From positions 1-50,166 of the IMG/VR virus record IMGVR_UViG_3300035187_001512: a DNA stretch of 50,166 bases; one strand, given 5' to 3'. A program made the translations under genes and the position numbers. The stretch comes from a virus. Positions 35,052-42,377 of this stretch are shown here, one piece after another. The notes beneath the pieces are model-generated. The model ran no database searches, was not told the DNA's origin, and was given only the letters and a program-made list of their open reading frames with translations. Numbering within the stretch: the first letter of the stretch is position 1; each line of letters begins with the position of its first letter.

Positions 35052-35783
35052 ATGAGAAAAAAAATACTAAGTATTGATGGGTTTAGGTATAAATCAATTG
35101 ATAGACTCAACGAAGTAAAAAATACTCTTAAATGGAATTCACAGTTTTTCGATGAAATACACATTTGGTGTCAAGAGGAAGAAGATTATAAGTCATTTTT
35201 AGATTGCAAAAACGAAAAAGTGATTTTACATAACTTAAAACGATCAAATAATATATCAATGAGAGATTTGTATAATTTTACAAATTCAGTGTCATCACCT
35301 AATGATTATAAATTTTTTGCCAATTCTGATACTACATTTGGGAAAGAAATCGAAAATTATTCATGCGAAGACGAATGGTTTATATTATTCACTAATAGGG
35401 CAATGAGGAATCCGGAAATTGGCCAAACCCACGAAGCGTATGTTAAATCTGAAAATGACGGACTAATGAGGTTCAATCGGGACGGAACATTGGATCCAAA
35501 TTGGTTTCATAAAGAAGAAAGTACTCTTAGAAATAATTCTTTAGTTGCCCATTGCGGTTGGTCTTGGAAAACCATTAAAGAAATTAATAATAATATTGAA
35601 TGTTATTTAGGTACTCAGGGGGGTGAAAATTGTTTTTTAACTCAAATATTAAAATCAGGATTTCAACCCAAAGCAGGAGTTATTAAATATCCGACATATC
35701 ATAATCATAGGACAGATGAAAGGACTGAGAGACACTCTATTGTCACTACTGGTTCTTTTTTAAAACCATCAGACATTCTTTAA
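35052..35783 (+). CDS. Putative GT-A glycosyltransferase, divergent
   Basis: A 243-residue protein with an alternating alpha/beta pattern. KFFANSDTTFGKEIE near residue 90 resembles a DxD-type metal site (SDTT). WFILFTNRAMRNPEIGQTHEAY and LVAHCGWSWKTIKEI may shape the acceptor site. No standard family signature is complete. It lies between an FkbM gene and the STELLO-like gene with 1-10 nt gaps, so a glycan role is likely from context. Confidence 0.55.
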   Translation: MRKKILSIDGFRYKSIDRLNEVKNTLKWNSQFFDEIHIWCQEEEDYKSFLDCKNEKVILHNLKRSNNISMRDLYNFTNSVSSPNDYKFFANSDTTFGKEIENYSCEDEWFILFTNRAMRNPEIGQTHEAYVKSENDGLMRFNRDGTLDPNWFHKEESTLRNNSLVAHCGWSWKTIKEINNNIECYLGTQGGENCFLTQILKSGFQPKAGVIKYPTYHNHRTDERTERHSIVTTGSFLKPSDIL

Positions 35784-35793
35784 TATAAAAAAT

Positions 35794-36726
35794 ATGAAAA
35801 AAATAATAGTAACAACAACAATTAATTCACCAACAGAAGCAACTAAAAAATTTGCTGAAATATCACAGAGAGATGGGTGGGTTTTTATTATCGTTGGCGA
35901 TACGAAAACTCCACATAGCGAATACTTTGAATTAGAAAAAAAATACAGTAATGTTAAGTATTTGTCACCAGAAGAACAAGAAAGAAATTACAAAGAAATA
36001 AGTGATGTTATCGGGTGGAAAACCATACAAAGAAGGAATGTTGGGTTTATTGCCGCATACAAAATGGGAGCGGATATAATCGCAACTGTAGATGATGATA
36101 ATATACCATATGAAAATTGGGGTCAAAATTTATACGTAGGGAAAACTATTGATGTCGATTTATATGATCCTGAACTCGAGGTGTTTGACCCACTCTCGAT
36201 CACTAAAGACAACCATATATGGCATAGGGGGTACCCAATAGAATATCTCCAAAAACGACATAGGGTTGAGTATAAAGGAAAAATTAAGAGAAAAGTATTA
36301 GTTCAGGCGGACCTTTGGGACGGTGATCCAGATATTGATGCAATGGCTAGATTAACTTATAAACCAATAGTTAAATATTCTGACATAACAGAACCATATT
36401 GTTCAAATAAAATTGCCCCATTTAATTCTCAAAATACTTTTTTGTCCAGAGAAGTTATACCTTTCTATAGTGTATTACCATTTACAGGAAGAATGGATGA
36501 TATATGGGGATCTTATATATTACAGCATTATTTTCCTAACTCTGTTATATATAATAAGGCTAGTGTTTATCAAGATAGGAACGTTCAAGACTTGATCACA
36601 AATCTTGAAAAAGAAATTATAGGTTATAGAGATACTTTGAGATTGATCACAAATCTTTCTCACTTTGAAGAAATCATCCCGAAAACTGCGAATGATTTCT
36701 ATAAAATATATAAAAAACAATTTTAA
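35794..36726 (+). CDS. STELLO / DUF288-like glycosyltransferase
   Basis: A 310-residue protein with the features of the STELLO (DUF288) group: KKIIVTTTINSPTEATKKFAE and FIIVGDTKTP at the N-terminus, ADIIATVDDDNIPYENWG near residue 91 as the DDDN metal site, and APFNSQNTFLSREVIPFYSVLPFTGRMDDIW in the C-terminal half. STELLO proteins are best known from plant Golgi cellulose-synthase assembly and from scattered microbes. They are GT-A like, and the sugar used is not firmly known. It is followed 3 nt later by the epimerase. Confidence 0.72.
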   Translation: MKKIIVTTTINSPTEATKKFAEISQRDGWVFIIVGDTKTPHSEYFELEKKYSNVKYLSPEEQERNYKEISDVIGWKTIQRRNVGFIAAYKMGADIIATVDDDNIPYENWGQNLYVGKTIDVDLYDPELEVFDPLSITKDNHIWHRGYPIEYLQKRHRVEYKGKIKRKVLVQADLWDGDPDIDAMARLTYKPIVKYSDITEPYCSNKIAPFNSQNTFLSREVIPFYSVLPFTGRMDDIWGSYILQHYFPNSVIYNKASVYQDRNVQDLITNLEKEIIGYRDTLRLITNLSHFEEIIPKTANDFYKIYKKQF

Positions 36727-36729
36727 AGA

Positions 36730-37770
36730 ATGAAAAAAATTTTAGTATTAGGTGGTGGTGGTTTTATAGGTGGACATTTAGCAAAAAGACTGTTCAATGA
36801 AGGAAATTTTGTGAGAGTTGTTGACATAAAAAAACACGAATATTTTAATCAAGAAGAATTTTGCACTGAGTTCATTGAGGGTGATTTAAGAGATCCAAAC
36901 CTGGTCTCAGTTGTCATGTTCGCACCAAATCAAATTTCTGTTGATGATAAAGAAAATTCATTTGATGAAGTATATCAACTCGCGGCAGATATGGGTGGTG
37001 CTGGTTATATTTTCACTGGAGAAAACGATGCAAACGTTATGCACAATTCTGCAACAATAAATTTGAATGTAACGTATTATGCAACAAAATTTAACGTAAA
37101 AAAAATATTTTATTCTTCCTCCGCGTGTATGTATCCTGAACACAACCAACTGGATCCTAATAATCCAAATTGTGAAGAGTCATCCGCATACCCAGCCAAC
37201 CCAGATAGTGAATATGGATGGGAGAAATTATTTAGTGAAAGACTTTATTTTGCATTTAATAGAAACTATGGTCTTAACGTTAGAGTCGCTCGATTTCATA
37301 ACATTTTTGGTCCGTATGGTACGTGGACTGGAGGAAAAGAAAAGGCACCTGCTGCAATGTGTAGAAAAGTATCTGAGTGTAATGAATCCGATGAGATTGA
37401 AGTTTGGGGAGATGGAAATCAAACTAGATCTTTTCTATATATTGATGATTGTTTAAATTCGATAGAAAAAATGATGAATGGTGATTTTATGGGACCTGTC
37501 AATATAGGTTCAGATGAAATGGTAACAATTAACGAACTTGCAAACATGGCAATCAAAATTTCGAATAAAAATGTAAAAATTAAAAATATCGAAGGTAACG
37601 AATTTTTAGATAAATACGGATTCAAATGTCCAGTAGGAGTTATGGGAAGAAATTCTGATAATAGACTTTTTGAACAAATGATCGGAAAAACTAACTATGA
37701 TTCTTTATATAATGGTATGGTTAAAACATACCAATGGATTAATAATAACGTAAACAAATTAAATGAATAG
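36730..37770 (+). CDS. GDP-mannose 3,5-epimerase
   Basis: A 346-residue extended SDR enzyme that resembles plant-type GDP-mannose 3,5-epimerase along its length: GGGGFIGGHL for NAD, AADMGGAGYIFTGENDANVM, the catalytic Cys in SSSACMYPE, the YxxxK pair in YGWEKLFSE, the GGKEKAPAAMCRK segment with the second acid/base Lys, and VWGDGNQTRSFLYIDD. It converts GDP-D-mannose to GDP-L-galactose (and some GDP-L-gulose). All catalytic residues I can recognise are kept. It closes the main glycan island and overlaps the PhoH gene by 8 nt. It probably supplies donor sugar to the GT10/GT11 enzymes upstream. Confidence 0.92.
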   Translation: MKKILVLGGGGFIGGHLAKRLFNEGNFVRVVDIKKHEYFNQEEFCTEFIEGDLRDPNLVSVVMFAPNQISVDDKENSFDEVYQLAADMGGAGYIFTGENDANVMHNSATINLNVTYYATKFNVKKIFYSSSACMYPEHNQLDPNNPNCEESSAYPANPDSEYGWEKLFSERLYFAFNRNYGLNVRVARFHNIFGPYGTWTGGKEKAPAAMCRKVSECNESDEIEVWGDGNQTRSFLYIDDCLNSIEKMMNGDFMGPVNIGSDEMVTINELANMAIKISNKNVKIKNIEGNEFLDKYGFKCPVGVMGRNSDNRLFEQMIGKTNYDSLYNGMVKTYQWINNNVNKLNE

Positions 37771-38491
37771 AAGAAAGCCAACACAAAATGATGATACAGT
37801 CAAACCTTTTACCAAAAAAGATTTGATAAACTCAATTGTCAAAAAAAAATCCAAAAATAAATTTTTGACAAACAATCAAAAAGAATATTATGATTCTTTG
37901 ATCCAAAACCAAATAACTATTTGTTCCGGACCTGCTGGAGTGGGTAAAAGTTATGTTGCAATGAAAGCCGCAATCGACTTATTAGTTGACCCCAATAATT
38001 CTTATGAAAAAATTATTATTGTAAGACCAGCAGTTGAGGCGGAAGAAAAGTTAGGGGCTTTACCAGGAAATTTAGAAGAAAAACTAGATCCTTATATTTT
38101 TCCCTCTTATTATTTGTTGAATAAAATTATTGGTAAGGAATCAAGAGAAAAATTAAAGGAACATGAAATCATAGAAGTATTTGCTTTGGCGTATATGAGA
38201 GGTATGAATATTGATAATTCAATTTTGATTTTTGAGGAAGCCCAAAACTCAACACCTAATCAGATGAAACTCCTTCTTACTAGAATTGGATTTAATAGTA
38301 AATTTTTTATATCTGGTGATCTCGAACAAACCGATCGATACAAAGACATCCGTCATTCTGGTCTTTATGACGCGATTACCAAATTCAATTTTTTAGATGA
38401 TATAGGTATATTTGAATTTGGTCAAAATGATGTTGTTAGAAACCCACTTATTACAAAAATTTTAAAAAAATATGATGAGGATAGGAATTGA
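37763..38491 (+). CDS. phoH: PhoH-family ATPase
   Basis: The 242-residue protein has Walker A GPAGVGKSYVAMKAA (near residue 58), IIVRPAVEAEEKLGALPGNLEEKLDPY, Walker B SILIFEEAQN (near 151) and the sensor-like ISGDLEQTDRY. These define PhoH, a P-loop helicase/ATPase common in T4-like phages and often used as a phage marker gene. Its role in infection is not settled; RNA metabolism is suspected. It overlaps both the epimerase (8 nt) and the HAD-like gene (20 nt), so translation is coupled. Confidence 0.92.
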   Translation: MNRRKPTQNDDTVKPFTKKDLINSIVKKKSKNKFLTNNQKEYYDSLIQNQITICSGPAGVGKSYVAMKAAIDLLVDPNNSYEKIIIVRPAVEAEEKLGALPGNLEEKLDPYIFPSYYLLNKIIGKESREKLKEHEIIEVFALAYMRGMNIDNSILIFEEAQNSTPNQMKLLLTRIGFNSKFFISGDLEQTDRYKDIRHSGLYDAITKFNFLDDIGIFEFGQNDVVRNPLITKILKKYDEDRN

Positions 38492-39125
38492 AATTAATGG
38501 TGTTCTTCGAAATACTTTTGAAAAAATCAAACAAGTTTACCAAAAAAATTTAATTGACTCTCAAACTATTGAGTCACAACCTACGTACAATATTGACATA
38601 TCGGGGGATACTCAAGATTTAATTACTAATGAAGATTTCAAATATGAAATATTAAGTGAAGAAGAATCTTTCGATTTAGAAAAAATGTATAAGTTTCAAA
38701 ATAAAGAAGAACTTTATTCATTTTTATATGAAGAATATACAATGGAAGTTTTTGGACATGCTCCATCAACAGAAATGAACACGTTTAATGTCTTAAACGA
38801 ATTTTATTTGGAGTTTAGAGACAATTATGATATATCAATTGTTTCTAACGAAATAGGAAAATCAAAACCTTCATCCCTTTTTTTCTTATCCAAATTCGGA
38901 ATGTTGATAGAAAAAATCTTTTTTTACAGTGAAATTACAAAAAAAACCATGTGGGACTCAATTGATGTTTTACTTACTGCGAATCCATACTTATTATTAG
39001 AAAGACCAGAAAATAAAATTGTTATAAAGTATGTTACAAATTATAACAAAGATATCTCTTCTGATTATGAAATAACTTCATTATCAGAACTAAAAGAAAT
39101 AATTAAAAATATAAAAAATGTTTGA
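38472..39125 (+). CDS. Degenerate HAD-superfamily phosphatase-like protein
   Basis: The 217-residue protein keeps the shape of a HAD/5'-nucleotidase: RIGIEINGVLRNT occupies motif I, DISIVSNEIGKSKPSSLFFLSKFG covers motifs II-III, and WDSIDVLLTANPYLL motif IV. The nucleophile Asp and the general acid Asp of the DxDGV motif are replaced by Glu and Asn, and the motif IV acidic pair is missing, so catalysis is doubtful. An insertion of ~80 acidic residues (TIESQPTYNIDISGDTQD and on) replaces the cap. It follows PhoH in an overlapping run. A binding or structural role is more likely than phosphatase activity. Confidence 0.65.
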   Translation: MMRIGIEINGVLRNTFEKIKQVYQKNLIDSQTIESQPTYNIDISGDTQDLITNEDFKYEILSEEESFDLEKMYKFQNKEELYSFLYEEYTMEVFGHAPSTEMNTFNVLNEFYLEFRDNYDISIVSNEIGKSKPSSLFFLSKFGMLIEKIFFYSEITKKTMWDSIDVLLTANPYLLLERPENKIVIKYVTNYNKDISSDYEITSLSELKEIIKNIKNV

Positions 39126-39372
39126 AATTTTAGGTGAAAATTATTACATTGATTTGGGAAAAATTAATGATTCCGTCACATTCAACGACTTGAGTGGCGA
39201 AACACAAATTGCGGTTGTTAAATATGAAACAATTAAATTGATGGTAGAATTGGTATGTAGTGAGGTGGAAAATATCGATGAAAAAATGAGAATGAAAAGT
39301 ACGGAACTTTCTATTCCTTTTAAGTTGGCATTTAACACTCTTTTAATGCATAAAATAATAAATAAATTATAA
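39118..39372 (+). CDS. Small hypothetical protein
   Basis: An 84-residue protein starting 8 nt before the end of the HAD-like gene. It begins MFEILGENYYIDLGKINDSV and continues as two helices (GETQIAVVKYETIKLMVELVC; STELSIPFKLAFNTLLMHKII). No cofactor motif or membrane segment is seen. Size and helix content suit a small phage accessory or assembly factor. It is included because coupling and spacing (3 nt to the next gene) fit the operon. Confidence 0.55.
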   Translation: MFEILGENYYIDLGKINDSVTFNDLSGETQIAVVKYETIKLMVELVCSEVENIDEKMRMKSTELSIPFKLAFNTLLMHKIINKL

Positions 39373-39375
39373 TAT

Positions 39376-40434
39376 ATGAACAGTGAACAAATTCAAAAAT
39401 TAGAAAAATCCATTAGTAATATGGAAGAAAAAAGGGCTAGGATTTATTTCTTAGTACAAGACACAAAAGGTAATGCTAAAGCATCCGTGAGGTACATTTA
39501 CCAAATGGCATACACATTATTCGAGAGTGGTTACAATTCAATTATTCTTCATGAAAAACCCGAATACTCCGGTGTTTCGGATTGGTTAGATGAAAAATAT
39601 ATGACAATGCCTCATAATTCAATTGAGGGTACTAATCTAGAAATTTCTCCGGAAGATTTAATTATTATTCCTGAAATCTATGGATTCGTTATGGAACAAA
39701 TAACTAAGTTACCATGTGGTAAAATTGTACTATGTCAAGCATACGATCACGTTTATGAAACTTTACAACCGGGTCAAACTTGGTCTCAGTTAGGTTTCTT
39801 TAAATGTATTACAACATCAGAAAAACAAAAAGAATATCTTGAAACAATGATGAGAAATGTTTCCTATGAAGTTATTCATCCATTTATTTCAGATTCGTTT
39901 CAAAAAAACCCTTTACCCCCAAAAACAATTATTTCAATCTATACAAGAGATCATAGAAATACAACAAATTTTATTAAAATGTTTTACAGTAAATTTCCTC
40001 AATATAGATGGATTACATTTAGGGATATGAGAGGTCTTTCTGAATTAGAATTTGCACAAGGGTTGAAAGATAGTTTTTGTTCAGTATGGATTGATTCCCC
40101 AAGTGCATTTGGTACTTTTCCACTTGAATCTATGAAAATGGGTGTACCTGTTATTGGGTTAACTCCTAGCATGGTTCCTGAGTGGATGAAAGAAGAAAAT
40201 GGTATTTGGATTAATAATCAAAACTTGTTGTTGGATGTCCTTGCCGACTTTATTCAAAACTGGTTAGAGGACAATATTAATCCAGATCTTTATGATCAAA
40301 TGTCTCAAACGGTAGAACCTTACTCTAGTGAAGAAACTTTCAAAACTAGTGTCTTATCTTTGTTTGAAAAAATGATGGCAACTAGAATCGAAAACTTTAA
40401 AAATCAATTAACTAAATTTGAAACAGCAGAATAA
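39376..40434 (+). CDS. GT-B glycosyltransferase-like protein
   Basis: The 352-residue protein has a GT-B-like layout: RIYFLVQDTKGNAKASVRYIYQM at the N-terminus, KTIISIYTRDHRNTTNFIKMF opening the donor domain (near 193), and FCSVWIDSPSAFGTFPLESMKMGVPVIGLTPS (near 236), which contains the Glu-bearing donor loop. It sits with the next GT2-like gene between the HAD-like protein and the late sigma, apart from the main glycan island. It might modify DNA or protein rather than a surface glycan; the sequence does not say. Confidence 0.72.
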   Translation: MNSEQIQKLEKSISNMEEKRARIYFLVQDTKGNAKASVRYIYQMAYTLFESGYNSIILHEKPEYSGVSDWLDEKYMTMPHNSIEGTNLEISPEDLIIIPEIYGFVMEQITKLPCGKIVLCQAYDHVYETLQPGQTWSQLGFFKCITTSEKQKEYLETMMRNVSYEVIHPFISDSFQKNPLPPKTIISIYTRDHRNTTNFIKMFYSKFPQYRWITFRDMRGLSELEFAQGLKDSFCSVWIDSPSAFGTFPLESMKMGVPVIGLTPSMVPEWMKEENGIWINNQNLLLDVLADFIQNWLEDNINPDLYDQMSQTVEPYSSEETFKTSVLSLFEKMMATRIENFKNQLTKFETAE

Positions 40435-40435
40435 T

Positions 40436-41242
40436 ATGGAAAATAATAACACAATTTCGGTAATTTTACCAATTAAATCTTCAATGACTGGGTTTTTTGA
40501 AGATTATTTTAAAAAATGTATTGAGTCAATCAAAATTCAAAAAGTACCTTTCGATGAGGTAATTATCGTTCACACTGATGAAACCGCACTTGTGGAATTT
40601 TTGGATTCTTATGATTTTGGTGATTTGCAAACTAAACGATTCGTTTGGACTGAAGAGGCAAATTTTTGCGAACAAGTAAATTATGGAGTCAAAAATTCAA
40701 CATCAAAATGGGTTTCCATTTTAGAATTCGATGATGAGTACTCAAATATTTGGTCTAAAAATGTAAAAGAATATATGAACCATTATCCAGAAGTCCAAGC
40801 ATTCCTCCCAATAGTAGTTGATGTTGATGAACAAGGAGTTTTTGTAGGGTTCACGAATGAGGCATGTTTTGCGGCAAACATCACACAAGAACTTGGTGTG
40901 TTAACTAATGAAGTTTTACAGACATATCAAAACTTTCAAATTTCAGGAATGGTTATTCAGAAAGAAATGTATGAAAAATATGGTAAACTAAAGTCTAACA
41001 TAAAACTTACTTTTGGTTATGAATTCTTTTTGAGAATGACACAAAATTCAGTCAACTTCATGACAGTTCCGAGAATAGGATATAAGCACACAAATTTCAG
41101 AAACGGTTCTCTTTTCTGGAATTACAAAAATGGTACTGAAAAATTATATGAAGACGAAGTTAGGTTTTGGATTGATTCTGCAAAAAAAGAATATTTCTTT
41201 ACAGAACAAAGAGATATAAATTACGAACCTCAAGAAATTTAA
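40436..41242 (+). CDS. GT2-like glycosyltransferase
   Basis: The ATG at 40436 (MENNNTISVILPIKSSM) lies 1 nt after the previous stop and is preferred over the overlapping TTG at 40418. The 268-residue protein has a GT2 start, VIIVHTDETALVEFLD, then WVSILEFDDEYSNIWSK as the metal motif (FDDE, near 97) and FQISGMVIQKEMYEKYGKLKSN in the acceptor region. The downstream half lacks a clear GT2 ED base motif. It overlaps the late sigma start by 1 nt. Confidence 0.75.
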   Translation: MENNNTISVILPIKSSMTGFFEDYFKKCIESIKIQKVPFDEVIIVHTDETALVEFLDSYDFGDLQTKRFVWTEEANFCEQVNYGVKNSTSKWVSILEFDDEYSNIWSKNVKEYMNHYPEVQAFLPIVVDVDEQGVFVGFTNEACFAANITQELGVLTNEVLQTYQNFQISGMVIQKEMYEKYGKLKSNIKLTFGYEFFLRMTQNSVNFMTVPRIGYKHTNFRNGSLFWNYKNGTEKLYEDEVRFWIDSAKKEYFFTEQRDINYEPQEI

Positions 41243-41988
41243 TGTCAGATGAATTAGAAATAAATAATGATCTGAATGTTGTAAAAAAGAAAGGTAGAAA
41301 ACCAAAACAAAACAATTATTTTGATGAAAGAGAAGAAACGGCCGTTAAACTTTATTTAATGGCCACAACCTTCGAAGAAAAAAACAAAATATATAATGAG
41401 TTTTTAAGGAAACCTTTGGACAAGATGATATCGTCAATAATAAGACGATACAAATTATATAGAAAAGATATGAATTTCGAAGAGATTCATGTAGACACAC
41501 ATTCCTTTTTAATGACCAAAATCGATAAATTCAAACCATCGAAAGAAAAGAAGGCGTATTCCTATTTTGGTACAATTTGTAAAAATTATCTCATGGGTCA
41601 AATAATGAAAGATCAGAAAGAGATGAATCGCAAAATTTCATATGAAGATATCTCATCTGACTTGTTAAATACACCCGATATGATATACCACATAGATAAT
41701 GACGAACTTACATCTGAAGATGTGATTTATAGATTTTTAAATTTATTAAAAGACACTCTAGAAGAACCAAGTCTAACTGAACAAGAAGTTAAACTTGGAA
41801 GAGCGATTCAAGATATTTTTGAAAATTATACTTCAATATTTTTTGATTCCAGTAACAATAAGTTCAACAAAAACATTATTTTGTTTGAGTTAAGAGAGAT
41901 GACAAACCTTTCAACTAAAGAAATTAGGGGATCAATTAAAAAATATAAAAAAATCTATAATCAAATGTTACAAGAACTTTTGAGATAA
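41242..41988 (+). CDS. T4 gp55-like late-transcription sigma factor
   Basis: A 248-residue basic protein. Residues ~45-145 resemble sigma-70 region 2 of phage late sigma factors: YNEFLRKPLDKMISSIIRRYKLY, then DTHSFLMTKIDKFKPSKEKKAYSYFGTICKNYLMGQI, the core-RNAP and -10 binding helices as in T4 gp55 and cyanophage homologues. The C-terminus (FELREMTNLSTKEIRGSIKKYKKIYNQM) looks like a helix-turn-helix and may extend recognition. T4 gp55 is ~185 residues, so this is longer at both ends. It directs host RNA polymerase to late promoters, probably the RTATTTATN elements listed here, the nearest of which follows its own gene. Confidence 0.75.
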   Translation: MSDELEINNDLNVVKKKGRKPKQNNYFDEREETAVKLYLMATTFEEKNKIYNEFLRKPLDKMISSIIRRYKLYRKDMNFEEIHVDTHSFLMTKIDKFKPSKEKKAYSYFGTICKNYLMGQIMKDQKEMNRKISYEDISSDLLNTPDMIYHIDNDELTSEDVIYRFLNLLKDTLEEPSLTEQEVKLGRAIQDIFENYTSIFFDSSNNKFNKNIILFELREMTNLSTKEIRGSIKKYKKIYNQMLQELLR

Positions 41989-41991
41989 AAA

Positions 41992-42000
41992 GTATTTATA
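41992..42000 (+). promoter_or_regulatory. Putative late promoter element GTATTTATA
   Basis: Plus-strand GTATTTATA in the 18-nt gap after the sigma gene, 6 nt before the ATG at 42007. It would start the tail/baseplate transcription unit. Confidence 0.55.
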
Positions 42001-42006
42001 GTTAAT

Positions 42007-42372
42007 ATGGCAAGACCGGTAAAAAAACAAATTAATTTATCCAAAGATTCGATGTTATCTTTGATGCAAGAAATTTACAATGAATTGGTAGAACAAAGAT
42101 CAACAGCAATAAGAATTCAAAATAAAATGTTGACAATGATGAAAGAACCGGAGGATATGACTCTTATTGGTCCAGTAATTGAAAAACAACAAAAAATTAT
42201 AAACGATTGTGTTGAAAAAAAATTGACTTTATCTAAATTACAAGCACAAATGTGGCAAAAATCTCAAGATAAAGAAGAAGATTTTACTTTATCTGATCTT
42301 GATTTAGATGACAGTACCTTCAAAAGTTTAATCGAGAAAGATATTTCTTCAGATAATAAATTAAAAATGTAA
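42007..42372 (+). CDS. Small helical virion or assembly protein
   Basis: A 121-residue protein that is almost entirely helical: SKDSMLSLMQEIYNELVEQ, RIQNKMLTMMKEP, and VIEKQQKIINDCVEKKLTLSKLQAQM as coiled coil, ending in an acidic tail (FTLSDLDLDDSTFK). No known family is recognised. It begins the late block that continues with baseplate-like genes, and its start sits next to the late promoter-like element. A scaffold or chaperone role is possible. Confidence 0.65.
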   Translation: MARPVKKQINLSKDSMLSLMQEIYNELVEQRSTAIRIQNKMLTMMKEPEDMTLIGPVIEKQQKIINDCVEKKLTLSKLQAQMWQKSQDKEEDFTLSDLDLDDSTFKSLIEKDISSDNKLKM

Positions 42373-42377
42373 TTTAA

